Below are positions 1 to 8,047 of a DNA stretch of 64,000 nucleotides, piece by piece. Within the stretch, counting starts at the first letter, position 1. The number at the start of each line of letters is the position of its first letter. The DNA lies in NCBI GenBank assembly GCA_964537555.1, contig CAZIAD010000010.1:34379-98378 (forward strand), given 5' to 3'. A program made the position numbers and the translations under genes. The notes under the pieces were generated by a model. It was not told the DNA's origin, made no database searches, and saw only the letters and a program-made list of their open reading frames with translations. This DNA comes from CAYRWR01 sp964537555 (GTDB lineage Bacteria > Spirochaetota > Brevinematia > Brevinematales > CAYRWR01).

Positions 1-202
1 CCCACACTGCTGCCCAGGCTCCCGTTCCGCATCCTACATCCAGCATTGTCTGACCCTGCACCCGGGGGAGTAGTGTGTCCAGTTGCCCGGCCCATCGCCC
101 GTAGATCTTATACTGCATATGAAAGCCCCAGCCATATATCCCGGCCAGGGCATCAAATAGATTTATATGTCTGCGGGTATGTTTATGTACCTTCTGGTCC
201 AT
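1..202 (-). CDS. SAM-dependent methyltransferase, N-terminal part (runs off window)
   Basis: Reading the minus strand from an ATG at 202 gives 67 residues without a stop, continuing past the window edge. The visible part contains LDVGCGTGAW, the glycine-rich motif I that binds S-adenosylmethionine in class I methyltransferases. A GGGAAAGGG ribosome binding site sits just before the ATG. Residues before motif I (NLFDALAGIYGWGFHMQYKIYG) resemble the start of ubiquinone or lipid-type methyltransferases, but the substrate cannot be told from this fragment. It follows the nucleotidyltransferase gene by 20 bp on the same strand, so the two are probably co-transcribed. Confidence 0.7.
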   Translation of the reverse strand, partial: MDQKVHKHTRRHINLFDALAGIYGWGFHMQYKIYGRWAGQLDTLLPRVQGQTMLDVGCGTGAWAAVW

Positions 203-222
203 TTATCCCTTTCCCATCCGGC

Positions 223-924
223 CTAAATATAGGCTTTCAGCTTTTCCTTGATGACCTTGTAGGCTTCCGGGTTATCCAGATCCAGGAAAGGCCCGTCACA
301 GCGGTAGCCGTAGAACTTACCCAGCTTGGTGAGCAGGGGGAATATATCCGTCTCCAGGGAGATCTGTTCATTAGGCTGTATAAAGTTCAGAGCCTTTTTA
401 TTGAAGACATAGATCCCGGTATTGACCAGGTTGGATACGTCTTTACTGCCCCTCAGGAGGAATCGGCTGATCTGCTTGTTCTCCATGATCTCCACTGCGC
501 CAAAACGCTCCGGGGTATCAGATTCCTTGAGAGCCATGGTGACCAGGGCATCATTGTAAAGGTGGAACTCTATGAGTTCATAGATAGGCACATCATGAAA
601 GGTATCCCCGTTGACCACCAGGAAGGTATCACTGGTAATGAGATCTTCAGCCAGCTTGACTGAGCCCCCGGTCCCCCTCAGGAAATCTTCGTTGGTATAA
701 GAGATATTGATATCCATGTCCTTGCCATCTCCGAAATAGCTCTCTATGACAGGGCGCAGATATCCACAGGAGATGATAGCATCATCTATGCCGTTTTTCT
801 TTAAATATAATAATACAAATTCTACAAAGGGACGGGCATTGACAATAGCCATAGGTTTAGGAATATTTCCCAGGTCAGACTTTATCTGTCTGCCCATACC
901 ACCCGCCAAAACGATCGCTTGCAT
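223..924 (-). CDS. Sugar-phosphate nucleotidyltransferase (HddC / mannose-1-P guanylyltransferase-like)
   Basis: A 233-residue protein with the NTP-transferase fold, predicted to join a nucleoside monophosphate to a sugar 1-phosphate for surface polysaccharide or LPS core synthesis. It opens with the nucleotide-binding loop QAIVLAGGMGRQ, followed by NIPKPMAIVNARP. FLVVNGDTF carries the metal-binding Asp, and FLDLDNPEAY near the end is typical of heptose or mannose 1-phosphate guanylyltransferases. The loop reads GGMGRQIKS where GGxGTRL is usual, so nucleotide choice is uncertain. It lies 9 bp after hisC and before a methyltransferase on the same strand. Confidence 0.8.
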   Translation of the reverse strand: MQAIVLAGGMGRQIKSDLGNIPKPMAIVNARPFVEFVLLYLKKNGIDDAIISCGYLRPVIESYFGDGKDMDINISYTNEDFLRGTGGSVKLAEDLITSDTFLVVNGDTFHDVPIYELIEFHLYNDALVTMALKESDTPERFGAVEIMENKQISRFLLRGSKDVSNLVNTGIYVFNKKALNFIQPNEQISLETDIFPLLTKLGKFYGYRCDGPFLDLDNPEAYKVIKEKLKAYI

Positions 925-933
925 ACTATGCTC

Positions 934-2031
934 CTAAAGTTCTTTTAACACCTCTAAAAAATAATCCATCTCTTCAGCCCGACCTATAGTAATACGGGCA
1001 TATCTTTCACCGTAGCCGAATGAGTCCAGGTTACGGATACTGATACCCCGGGCATTGAGCCCCTGATATATCTGCGAGGCCCGCTCTCCCAGATCCGCCA
1101 GAATAAAGTTGGCACGAGGCTGTACCGGGATCGCTATACCCAGCCCGGGAAGTTCGCGTACCAGGCGCTCTCTGCCTGCCACCGTCCCGGCCAGTGTCTG
1201 ATCCAGAAAAGCATCATCCTGAAGAGCAGCTATGGCTCCCGCCTGCTGTAATATACCCAGATTAAAGGGTAAGCGTATTTTATCACAATTGACCGCCAGG
1301 GCTTCATGCATGACTGCATAGCCTACCCTGAGGGCCGCCAGGCCATAGGCTTTGCTGAAGGTATGACAGACTACCACATTGGGATAGTCATGACACCAGT
1401 GCAGAGCACTGTTTTCCAGTCCGGCGAAATGTATATAAGCTTCATCCAGTACGATCACCGTCTGAGGATCAATCCTGTCCACAAATGCACGCAGAGAATC
1501 CGGATCGATAAAGGTGGAGACGGGATTATCCGGATTGGCTAATACCACCAGTCGGGCCTTTGATTCCTGCGCGGTACGGGCCAGGGCATCCAGGTCTATA
1601 CTGAAGTCTGTATGGCGGGCACTCCGGACTATACAGGCATCCTGACGGCTGGCCAGTAGCGTATAGAGTATAAAGCTCTTATCAGGGATGGCCAGGGTAT
1701 CTCCGGGAGACAAAAACGTATCCATGATGAGGGACAGCACTTCACCAGAGCCATCTCCAAACAACAACTGATTTTTATGAAGAGACACAGATTGACGGGA
1801 CCAGTAATCCACAGTAGCCTGTCTCAGATCCTCCTGATGAGCGTCAGGATACTGATTAAGCCCCTGGGCCAGGGCTTCGCTGATAGCTTGGATGGCTCGA
1901 GGGGAAGAACCCCAGGCATTTTCATTGGAAGCCAGCTTGACCTGTCTTCCCCCCACTGAGGCTGGTTTTTTACCGGCTACGTAGGGAGTGATATCCAGGA
2001 TATTTTTGCGTACCGACTTCAGTACGTCCAT
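934..2031 (-). CDS. hisC: Histidinol-phosphate aminotransferase
   Basis: A 365-residue class I/II aminotransferase (fold type I, PLP-dependent). HisC converts imidazole acetol phosphate to histidinol phosphate in histidine synthesis. Visible marks are SNENAWGSSP near the N terminus, ANPDNPVSTFI, the PLP-contacting VLDEAYIHF, and TFSKAYGLAALRVGY with the Schiff-base lysine. ITIGRAEEMDYFL near the C terminus is the family ending. The ATG directly follows the purQ stop (TAAATG), so it is translationally coupled to purQ. No other his gene is adjacent; hisF lies about 37 kb away. Related aminotransferases with other substrates cannot be excluded. Confidence 0.88.
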   Translation of the reverse strand: MDVLKSVRKNILDITPYVAGKKPASVGGRQVKLASNENAWGSSPRAIQAISEALAQGLNQYPDAHQEDLRQATVDYWSRQSVSLHKNQLLFGDGSGEVLSLIMDTFLSPGDTLAIPDKSFILYTLLASRQDACIVRSARHTDFSIDLDALARTAQESKARLVVLANPDNPVSTFIDPDSLRAFVDRIDPQTVIVLDEAYIHFAGLENSALHWCHDYPNVVVCHTFSKAYGLAALRVGYAVMHEALAVNCDKIRLPFNLGILQQAGAIAALQDDAFLDQTLAGTVAGRERLVRELPGLGIAIPVQPRANFILADLGERASQIYQGLNARGISIRNLDSFGYGERYARITIGRAEEMDYFLEVLKEL

Positions 2032-2730
2032 TTATACCAGCCGTTCTATTATAGACTGAAAGATCTTTCTGCCGTCATCAGATCCCAGATCCGCTTCACT
2101 GGCTCTTTCAGGGTGAGGCATCATTCCCAGGACATTTTTCTTAAGGTTAAATACTCCGGCGATATTAAGGGTGGATCCGTTGGGATTAGTATCATCCGAT
2201 ACGGTACCCTTTTCATCACAGTACTGGAAGGCGATCAGTTCGTTATCCAGAGTATATTTTTTATCTTCATCATTAAGAAAATAATTTCCTTCAGCGTGGG
2301 CAATGGGTATACGCAGCACATCCCCTTTGTCATACTGGCTGGTAAACAAAGAGTCTGCATTGGCTACCTTGATAGTCTGGTGCTGACACAGAAAGTGGGG
2401 GTGGGCATTATTCAGAAAAGCACCCCGTACCAGTCCGGTCTCAGCCAGGACCTGCCATCCGTTACAGATACCCAGGACAGCCTTTCCGGCTTCGGCATGC
2501 TTGACTACCGCCTTTATGACCGGGCTGAACTTGGAAATCGCACCGGCTCGCAGGTAGTCCCCATAGGAAAATCCTCCCGGTACCAGGATGACATCGATAT
2601 CGGAAATATCACTGTCGGTATGCCAGATATAGCGGGCTTCCTGCTCCATCACATTTTGAGCCACCCAATGGGTATCACGGTCACAGTTAGTCCCGGGAAA
2701 TACCAGTACTCCAAATTTCAGCTTTGCCAT
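2032..2730 (-). CDS. purQ: Phosphoribosylformylglycinamidine synthase, glutaminase subunit
   Basis: A 232-residue class I glutamine amidotransferase that supplies ammonia to PurL in purine synthesis. The N terminus has VLVFPGTNCDRDTHW. VPGGFSYGDYLRAGA is the family signature, LGICNGWQVL holds the nucleophilic Cys, PIAHAEGNYF is PurQ-specific and MMPHPERA holds the catalytic His. Full length for the family. It is first in a unit with hisC, the nucleotidyltransferase and a methyltransferase. purS and purL are not nearby, which is unusual. A TATAAT box lies about 48 bp upstream. Confidence 0.95.
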   Translation of the reverse strand: MAKLKFGVLVFPGTNCDRDTHWVAQNVMEQEARYIWHTDSDISDIDVILVPGGFSYGDYLRAGAISKFSPVIKAVVKHAEAGKAVLGICNGWQVLAETGLVRGAFLNNAHPHFLCQHQTIKVANADSLFTSQYDKGDVLRIPIAHAEGNYFLNDEDKKYTLDNELIAFQYCDEKGTVSDDTNPNGSTLNIAGVFNLKKNVLGMMPHPERASEADLGSDDGRKIFQSIIERLV

Positions 2731-2777
2731 GTCACTTCCTCTTTGAGGGAATGCTTCCCTCTCATTTTGGTACAGAT

Positions 2778-2783
2778 ATTATA
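2778..2783 (-). promoter_or_regulatory. Candidate -10 box for purQ-hisC unit
   Basis: TATAAT on the minus strand 48 bp before the purQ ATG, within the divergent purQ/argS gap. No convincing -35 box is visible, so this is only a candidate. Confidence 0.4.
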
Positions 2784-2882
2784 AACTGTTACCGGGGAAA
2801 AATAAAGTTTAGGGCATGATTCAGCTCTAAACTATGCCGCATTACTCACCTGCAAATACTGGAAAAAACCCTCCCTTTCTAC

Positions 2883-2888
2883 TATAAT
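2883..2888 (+). promoter_or_regulatory. Candidate -10 box for argS
   Basis: TATAAT 30 bp before the argS ATG, with a GGGGAG ribosome binding site between them. The -35 region is weak. Confidence 0.4.
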
Positions 2889-2917
2889 AAATAGCATATT
2901 TTTTACAGGGGAGCAGA

Positions 2918-4492
2918 ATGACTATTAAAGACCAGATCAAGGGACTCTTAGGTACTACTATTCATAAATTATTCAAACATGATACTGATATGCTGCCCGT
3001 GAATTACCCGGAACGTCCCGAGCATGGAGATTATGCCACCCCGGTAGCCATGTCCCTGGCCAAACCCCTCCGAGACAATCCACGCAACATCGCTCAGAAG
3101 CTGGCAGATGAGCTGACTAAAAACCCTCTGTTTTCCAAGATCGAGATAGCCGGACCCGGATTTATCAATTTCTTTCTGTCCCATGCAGTAGTAGAACAGG
3201 AACTCCACTCTATTCTCCAGGAAGAGGTTTATGGTAAAAACGACACCCTGGCCGGCCGCCAGATACTGCTGGAATATGTTTCAGCCAATCCTACCGGCCC
3301 CCTGCACATCGGCCATGGCCGCTGGGCTGCCATCGGGGATGCCATGGCCCGTATCCTGCGCTACTGCGGCGCCACTGTAGCCACCGAGTTTTATGTCAAT
3401 GATGCCGGTAATCAGATAAACAACCTCTATGCCTCCGTAGAAGCTATCAAAGCTGGAAAAGAAGTGCCTGAAGATGGTTACCATGGAGACTATGTACACG
3501 ACATAGCAAAGATGGAAGGCGATCCTGTGCAGAATCTGCTGGCTATGCAAAAAGAGACCCTGAACCGCTTCCGTGTGGATTTTGACATGTACTTTTCTGA
3601 AAAGAGCCTGCACCAGTCTGATTTCGTGAATGATACAATTGCTTTTATTAAAGATAAAGGCCTGTCCTATGAGCAGGAGGGAGCCCTGTGGTTCCGCACT
3701 ACTGACTTTGGGGATGATAAAGACCGCGTCCTTATTAAGGCGGATGGTGCCTACACTTACTTTGCAGTAGATATAGCCTACCACCGGAATAAGATAGAGC
3801 GACGCTATGGTGAGCTCATCAATGTGTTCGGAGCAGATCATCATGGCTATATTCAGAGGCTCAATGCAGCGGTAAAAGCCTTCAGCCATGAAGTAATACT
3901 CAATATCATCATAGGCCAGCTGGTAAACCTGTTCCGGGAGGGCGAGCCGGTCAGAATGTCTAAACGTACCGGTGACATGATCTCCCTGGATGAAGTCATC
4001 GACGAGATCGGCGTAGATGCCGCCCGATACTTCCTGGTCATGCGTAAGACAGACTCAAAGCTGGATTTTGACCTGGCAGTCGCTAAAGAAAAGTCTGAGT
4101 CCAACCCTGTATTTTATGTCCAGTATGCCTATGCCAGAATACAGTCTATACTCAGAAAAGCCCAGGAAGAAGGCTTAGATACCGAGGCCATACCGGCCAG
4201 ACTCTTATCCGAAGAGGAAAGTGAGCCCGCATCTGCCGCCTGGGAACTGGTAAAAAAACTGATCTCCTTTACTGAACTACTGGTGGATATGGCGACCCAG
4301 CTGGAACCCCATCGTATGCCCCAATACCTGGAAGACCTGGCCGGCGGATTTCACCGCTTTTATTCCCAGTACAGGGTGATAACAGAGGATAAAGAAGCCA
4401 CCAGCCGCCGTCTGGGCCTGGTCAAAGCCACCGGTATTGTCTTAGGCCTGGGCCTGGATCTGATCGGGGTAGAAGCACCGGAACGCATGTAA
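2918..4492 (+). CDS. argS: Arginyl-tRNA synthetase
   Basis: A 524-residue class I aminoacyl-tRNA synthetase that charges tRNA-Arg in the cytoplasm. The N terminus has the additional tRNA-binding domain (PERPEHGDYATPVAMSLAK). VSANPTGPLHIGHGRWAA carries the HIGH motif, VFGADHHGYIQRL is family-specific, and VRMSKRTGDMISLDE holds the KMSKS-like loop. The C-terminal anticodon-binding domain ends in EAPERM, as ArgS proteins do. Slightly shorter than the usual 550-580 residues. It is divergent from purQ and ends 4 bp from the convergent EAL-HDOD gene. Confidence 0.97.
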   Translation: MTIKDQIKGLLGTTIHKLFKHDTDMLPVNYPERPEHGDYATPVAMSLAKPLRDNPRNIAQKLADELTKNPLFSKIEIAGPGFINFFLSHAVVEQELHSILQEEVYGKNDTLAGRQILLEYVSANPTGPLHIGHGRWAAIGDAMARILRYCGATVATEFYVNDAGNQINNLYASVEAIKAGKEVPEDGYHGDYVHDIAKMEGDPVQNLLAMQKETLNRFRVDFDMYFSEKSLHQSDFVNDTIAFIKDKGLSYEQEGALWFRTTDFGDDKDRVLIKADGAYTYFAVDIAYHRNKIERRYGELINVFGADHHGYIQRLNAAVKAFSHEVILNIIIGQLVNLFREGEPVRMSKRTGDMISLDEVIDEIGVDAARYFLVMRKTDSKLDFDLAVAKEKSESNPVFYVQYAYARIQSILRKAQEEGLDTEAIPARLLSEEESEPASAAWELVKKLISFTELLVDMATQLEPHRMPQYLEDLAGGFHRFYSQYRVITEDKEATSRRLGLVKATGIVLGLGLDLIGVEAPERM

Positions 4493-4496
4493 GGGT

Positions 4497-5732
4497 TTAG
4501 ATACACTTATAACTATAAGCGTCTGAGACGATTTCAAAATACTGATCCCGGGTAATCTGATAATCTGCCAGCATATTTTCTATTTCAGGCAGGCTGAGCT
4601 CCTCTGAAAGGAGAACAAAATGCAATATCTTTCCGGCTGAACCTTCGAACCTTAACAAAGCAGCCTGGATTTCCAGATCAATATTAAGCTCTTCCAGGAT
4701 CATTTCCATGGGCATTTGAAAAAGGAGGTCCAGGACGGACAGCATACCTGTAAACAGGATCTTTTCCCGTAGCTCTTTGTCTACTTTTTCCTGACTTATA
4801 TCCATATAGCGTTCCATCATGCGGGTCCTGGTCCCGGCCAGCAGAAACAGATGATTGGAGCTATGGTCCACTCCCTGCTTTGCATACAGCATAAGAAATA
4901 GCCATTGCTCTAATCTTTCATTTCCGATCAAAGCCAATGTCTGCCGAATAGATGCTATCCTGTTTCTTGTATATATTGAGGCTGAATTGATAAACCGTAA
5001 AAGATTCATAGTCAGATCAGGATACTTTTCAAACTTTTTCACCAGGTCATCTACCTGGACATCCTGATGCAGCCATTTAATCATCTCTACAATTGCCTTG
5101 TACTCAGGAGAAATATGACGGCCTTTTACGATAGTGGGCCTGAGCATATATGTACCCTGATATAATTCAAATCTCAGGCGAAAACATAAAGCAAATTGGG
5201 GCGCGGTCTCTATGTGACAAGCCATTAAAGTGGCTGAATGATCTTTCAGCAATTTAAGTTTCTGGGAAAGAATGGAATTATCGTTTTTACTTATATCCAC
5301 TTTAATAAAATCGACCAGGTCCAATACGATTTCATTTTTGTGCAGCTGCTCTTCGGATAAATAAAGATCAGACAGGGCAAACATATATCCTCCGGATCTG
5401 AGCTGCCGGATACGCTCCACAGTCTGCAGATCCTGAACAGCCGGATCAGAGGGTATTTCAAAAACAAAACGATTCTTATCCAATCCGGGAATGATAGGAC
5501 TTCTTAATACTTCAGGACTGATCTTAATAAAAGCCTTTTTATTGGACAGTATGCCTTCCATACTAAATGAGGACATCATATCAAATAAGACCCTCGAAGA
5601 AGATTCAATATCAGGGTTTGGTGGAGCAGACAGGGCGGCATCGTCTTCCAGAAAAGAAAACTCAAAAGCCCTTACTTCCTGATCCAGTCCCAGTATGGCA
5701 TGTCTTTGAAGAAAAGTGAATCCTTCACTCAT
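4497..5732 (-). CDS. EAL-like/HDOD signalling protein, copy 1
   Basis: A 411-residue protein of the YuxH/CdgJ layout: a degenerate EAL-type barrel (about 1-200) followed by an HDOD domain (about 205-400). HDOD is seen in the region LTMNLLRFINSASIYTRN with the conserved IRQTLALIGNERLEQWL. The start FLQRHAILGLDQEVRAFEF matches the family opening ARQPIFD..VYAYELL. The EAL signature and its metal ligands are not visible, so cyclic-di-GMP hydrolysis is unlikely and a signalling or scaffolding role is inferred. It lies 41 bp after its own paralogue (5774-7009) on the same strand. Confidence 0.85.
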   Translation of the reverse strand: MSEGFTFLQRHAILGLDQEVRAFEFSFLEDDAALSAPPNPDIESSSRVLFDMMSSFSMEGILSNKKAFIKISPEVLRSPIIPGLDKNRFVFEIPSDPAVQDLQTVERIRQLRSGGYMFALSDLYLSEEQLHKNEIVLDLVDFIKVDISKNDNSILSQKLKLLKDHSATLMACHIETAPQFALCFRLRFELYQGTYMLRPTIVKGRHISPEYKAIVEMIKWLHQDVQVDDLVKKFEKYPDLTMNLLRFINSASIYTRNRIASIRQTLALIGNERLEQWLFLMLYAKQGVDHSSNHLFLLAGTRTRMMERYMDISQEKVDKELREKILFTGMLSVLDLLFQMPMEMILEELNIDLEIQAALLRFEGSAGKILHFVLLSEELSLPEIENMLADYQITRDQYFEIVSDAYSYKCI

Positions 5733-5773
5733 GTCCCGGCTCTCCTTAGCTCTTTAAAAAAAAATGATTCAAA

Positions 5774-7009
5774 TTAAACGTCGTTCCACTCAAAACTCTC
5801 CAGTACTGCCTGGAGGTAATCATTCCTGGTGATATTCAGCCCTGCCATCTGGGGGTTGACATCCTGATTCTCCATTTTTTCTGCCATGATCACAAAGCGC
5901 AGGAGTTTGCCAATAGGGCCCTGATATTCCAGAATGATCGATTTGATCTCAGAAGCTATGTTTAACTCATCCAGGATAGTCTGCATAGGCATCTGAAACA
6001 AAGCATCTACTACAGATAGCATCCCGGCAAAATATACTAATTCCTGGCTGTTTTTATCCACTTCAGAAAATATTTTGGGACTGAGGATCTCCATGAGCCG
6101 GGCTCTTTGGGATGCGGTAACATAGAGAGGGTTAGCATCCAGCTGTACTCCTTTTTTGGCATAAAGCATGAGAAAGAGCCACTGGGTGAGTTTGCTCCTG
6201 CCGATCAGGGTGACGGCCTGCCGGATAGAGGCGATACGGTTTCGTGTATATATCGAAGCTGAATTGATAAACCTGAGCAGATTGATTGAGAGGTCAGCAT
6301 GTTTTTCAAAAGCGGCTACAATCTTATCGGTATCAGTATTGACTTTGAGGAATTTCAGCATATCCATCACTGCCATACGATCGGGGTCTACATTTTTCCC
6401 TCTCATTATCTCCGGCTTTTTAAAGAAATGCCCCTGGAACAGATCAAACCCCACTTTTATACATTGTCCAAATTCCTCTCTGGTCTCTACTTTTTCCGCG
6501 ACCAGCTGACAGGACAGTTCCTTTAATTTGGGGATTTTTAGCTGCAGTACCGACATATCATTCAGGGAGATATCTATTTTCAGATAGTCTACCAGGGGGA
6601 TAATGTCTTTAAATTTCTGTATATTTTTATCACTCAAAATGAATTTATCGATAGCGAACTGGTAGCCTTTTTCCTTAAGAGATTTGATACGGTTTTTAAA
6701 AAGATCATCCAGATTCTGTTCATAGCCTGATATCTCAAAGACAAATTTACTGCTATCCAGGCCGTCTATTATTGAAGATTCAAGAGTCTTTGGGTCTATA
6801 TTAATAAAAGCCCTGTGATTCTTCACCATTTTTTCAATCCCGAAAGTGGAAAGAAGATTAAATAATACCCGTGAAGTAGCCTGGATGAGTGACTCATATT
6901 CTTCCGCTACCGCACTCTCCGCCTCTCTGAAAAAGAGTTCAAATGCATGTATCTCCTGACCGGCATATAAAATGGGCTGTTTAGCCAAAAAAGTATATTC
7001 TGTGATCAT
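5774..7009 (-). CDS. EAL-like/HDOD signalling protein, copy 2
   Basis: A 411-residue paralogue of the next gene, with the same length and order: degenerate EAL-like part (EYTFLAKQPILYAGQEIHAF onward), then HDOD. The HDOD core NLLRFINSASIYTRNRIASI is nearly the same in both copies, whereas the N-terminal halves have diverged. No intact EAL catalytic motif is seen. Family members regulate motility or development through protein contacts rather than catalysis. The tandem pair with 41 bp spacing suggests an old duplication and a shared transcript. Confidence 0.85.
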   Translation of the reverse strand: MITEYTFLAKQPILYAGQEIHAFELFFREAESAVAEEYESLIQATSRVLFNLLSTFGIEKMVKNHRAFINIDPKTLESSIIDGLDSSKFVFEISGYEQNLDDLFKNRIKSLKEKGYQFAIDKFILSDKNIQKFKDIIPLVDYLKIDISLNDMSVLQLKIPKLKELSCQLVAEKVETREEFGQCIKVGFDLFQGHFFKKPEIMRGKNVDPDRMAVMDMLKFLKVNTDTDKIVAAFEKHADLSINLLRFINSASIYTRNRIASIRQAVTLIGRSKLTQWLFLMLYAKKGVQLDANPLYVTASQRARLMEILSPKIFSEVDKNSQELVYFAGMLSVVDALFQMPMQTILDELNIASEIKSIILEYQGPIGKLLRFVIMAEKMENQDVNPQMAGLNITRNDYLQAVLESFEWNDV

Positions 7010-7053
7010 ATCAGTTTACCCTCCCCGGGTTTGTGTAATAACAGACCATTTCT

Positions 7054-7917
7054 TTAGTTCAGTGCATACTCATTTATATTGGATTTCGTAGTAAAGTCTA
7101 TAATAGTGATCTTGTTAGAAGAAAGGACCAGCAGTTCGGACTGGTCACCATCGTAAAACATATCCAGTATCTCCATCTGTCCCATTTCTATGCGTTTGGA
7201 ATCCATATGATAAAAGGCCATGACTCCAGGCCCTTTGACCATCAGCATCCGGGCCGGGTCATGGTAATCAATTCCTAATACGGGGAATGGCATTTTATCT
7301 ATCAGGGTCAGAGCTGCAGCATAGGGCTGATATGAATATATCTCATTGGTGTTTTGAATGAGGAAGAATATGGGCTGCTCCGGGTTGAGTGAAAAATCCT
7401 GTATGTTTTTCAGGGTGTTTTTAAGCTGTAAGCTGCCGTCTTTCAGAATATCCCAGAACTGGATAGTCCCTTTGTTTAAAGAGACCAGTATACGTTCATT
7501 CCAGATCTCAGCTTTTTGGTAATCATCTTCCAGGGGAATAAAATTGATCTGATTGTCATTGGAGTATACTCGCAGATAATCTTTATCTTTCACAAAGACC
7601 CTACCCTGCTGAGTGTCTAAGAGACTCCCTTTACCAATATAGATCTGTGTGGGGGCTGCCTGGCTAAGATCCAGCCTGTAGTATCCATTATCCCTGATGA
7701 TACCCACAGTATTTCCGGCCAGGACCACGTCACTATATTTCAGCTCAGAGGACAGTGCTCCCATCATCGGATCTATCTTATAGAGGTGCTGATCCTTGAA
7801 CACCACTATGGTCTTATCCTGTAATCTATATATACGGCTGGGAATATCAGTCTGACTCGACTGACATGATACCATCACACTCATAATCAATAAAATGAAC
7901 ATAGTCCTTCTCTTCAT
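7054..7917 (-). CDS. Putative lipoprotein, beta-propeller-like
   Basis: About 287 residues. An upstream ATG at 7941 is in frame, but AGGGGAAT lies 7 bp before the ATG at 7917, so 7917 is preferred. The N terminus has a basic start, a hydrophobic stretch and the lipobox VMVSC, so the product is a probable lipoprotein. The rest is a string of short beta-strand-like segments such as IQFWDIL and LMVKGPGVMAFYHMD, recalling WD- or PQQ-type propellers, but no family is recognised. It stands 44 bp before the EAL-HDOD pair on the same strand and could be co-expressed with it. Confidence 0.7.
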   Translation of the reverse strand: MKRRTMFILLIMSVMVSCQSSQTDIPSRIYRLQDKTIVVFKDQHLYKIDPMMGALSSELKYSDVVLAGNTVGIIRDNGYYRLDLSQAAPTQIYIGKGSLLDTQQGRVFVKDKDYLRVYSNDNQINFIPLEDDYQKAEIWNERILVSLNKGTIQFWDILKDGSLQLKNTLKNIQDFSLNPEQPIFFLIQNTNEIYSYQPYAAALTLIDKMPFPVLGIDYHDPARMLMVKGPGVMAFYHMDSKRIEMGQMEILDMFYDGDQSELLVLSSNKITIIDFTTKSNINEYALN

Positions 7918-7996
7918 ACTATTCCCCTGTTGTTTATTCATTCATATCATAACAAAAGATTTCATTGTTAGCAATAGAAATAAGCTTAAAAATCAT

Positions 7997-8029
7997 AAAA
8001 AAAAGGCCGCCTCAAAAACTGAGGCGGCC
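7997..8029 (-). terminator. Rho-independent terminator after amylase 1
   Basis: A 9-bp GC-rich perfect stem (GGCCGCCTC / GAGGCGGCC, 8005-8013 with 8021-8029). On the minus strand it is followed by a run of eight T. It lies 18 bp after the stop codon at 8048. Confidence 0.92.
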
Positions 8030-8047
8030 GTGATTTTCTGGATCAGC

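Noticed and set aside
46..663. Plus-strand frame of 205 codons over the nucleotidyltransferase
   Set aside because: The minus-strand frame there has clear nucleotidyltransferase motifs and a ribosome binding site; this frame is a shadow without family features.
3281..3889. Minus-strand frame of 202 codons inside argS
   Set aside because: Lies wholly within argS, which carries intact HIGH and KMSKS motifs.
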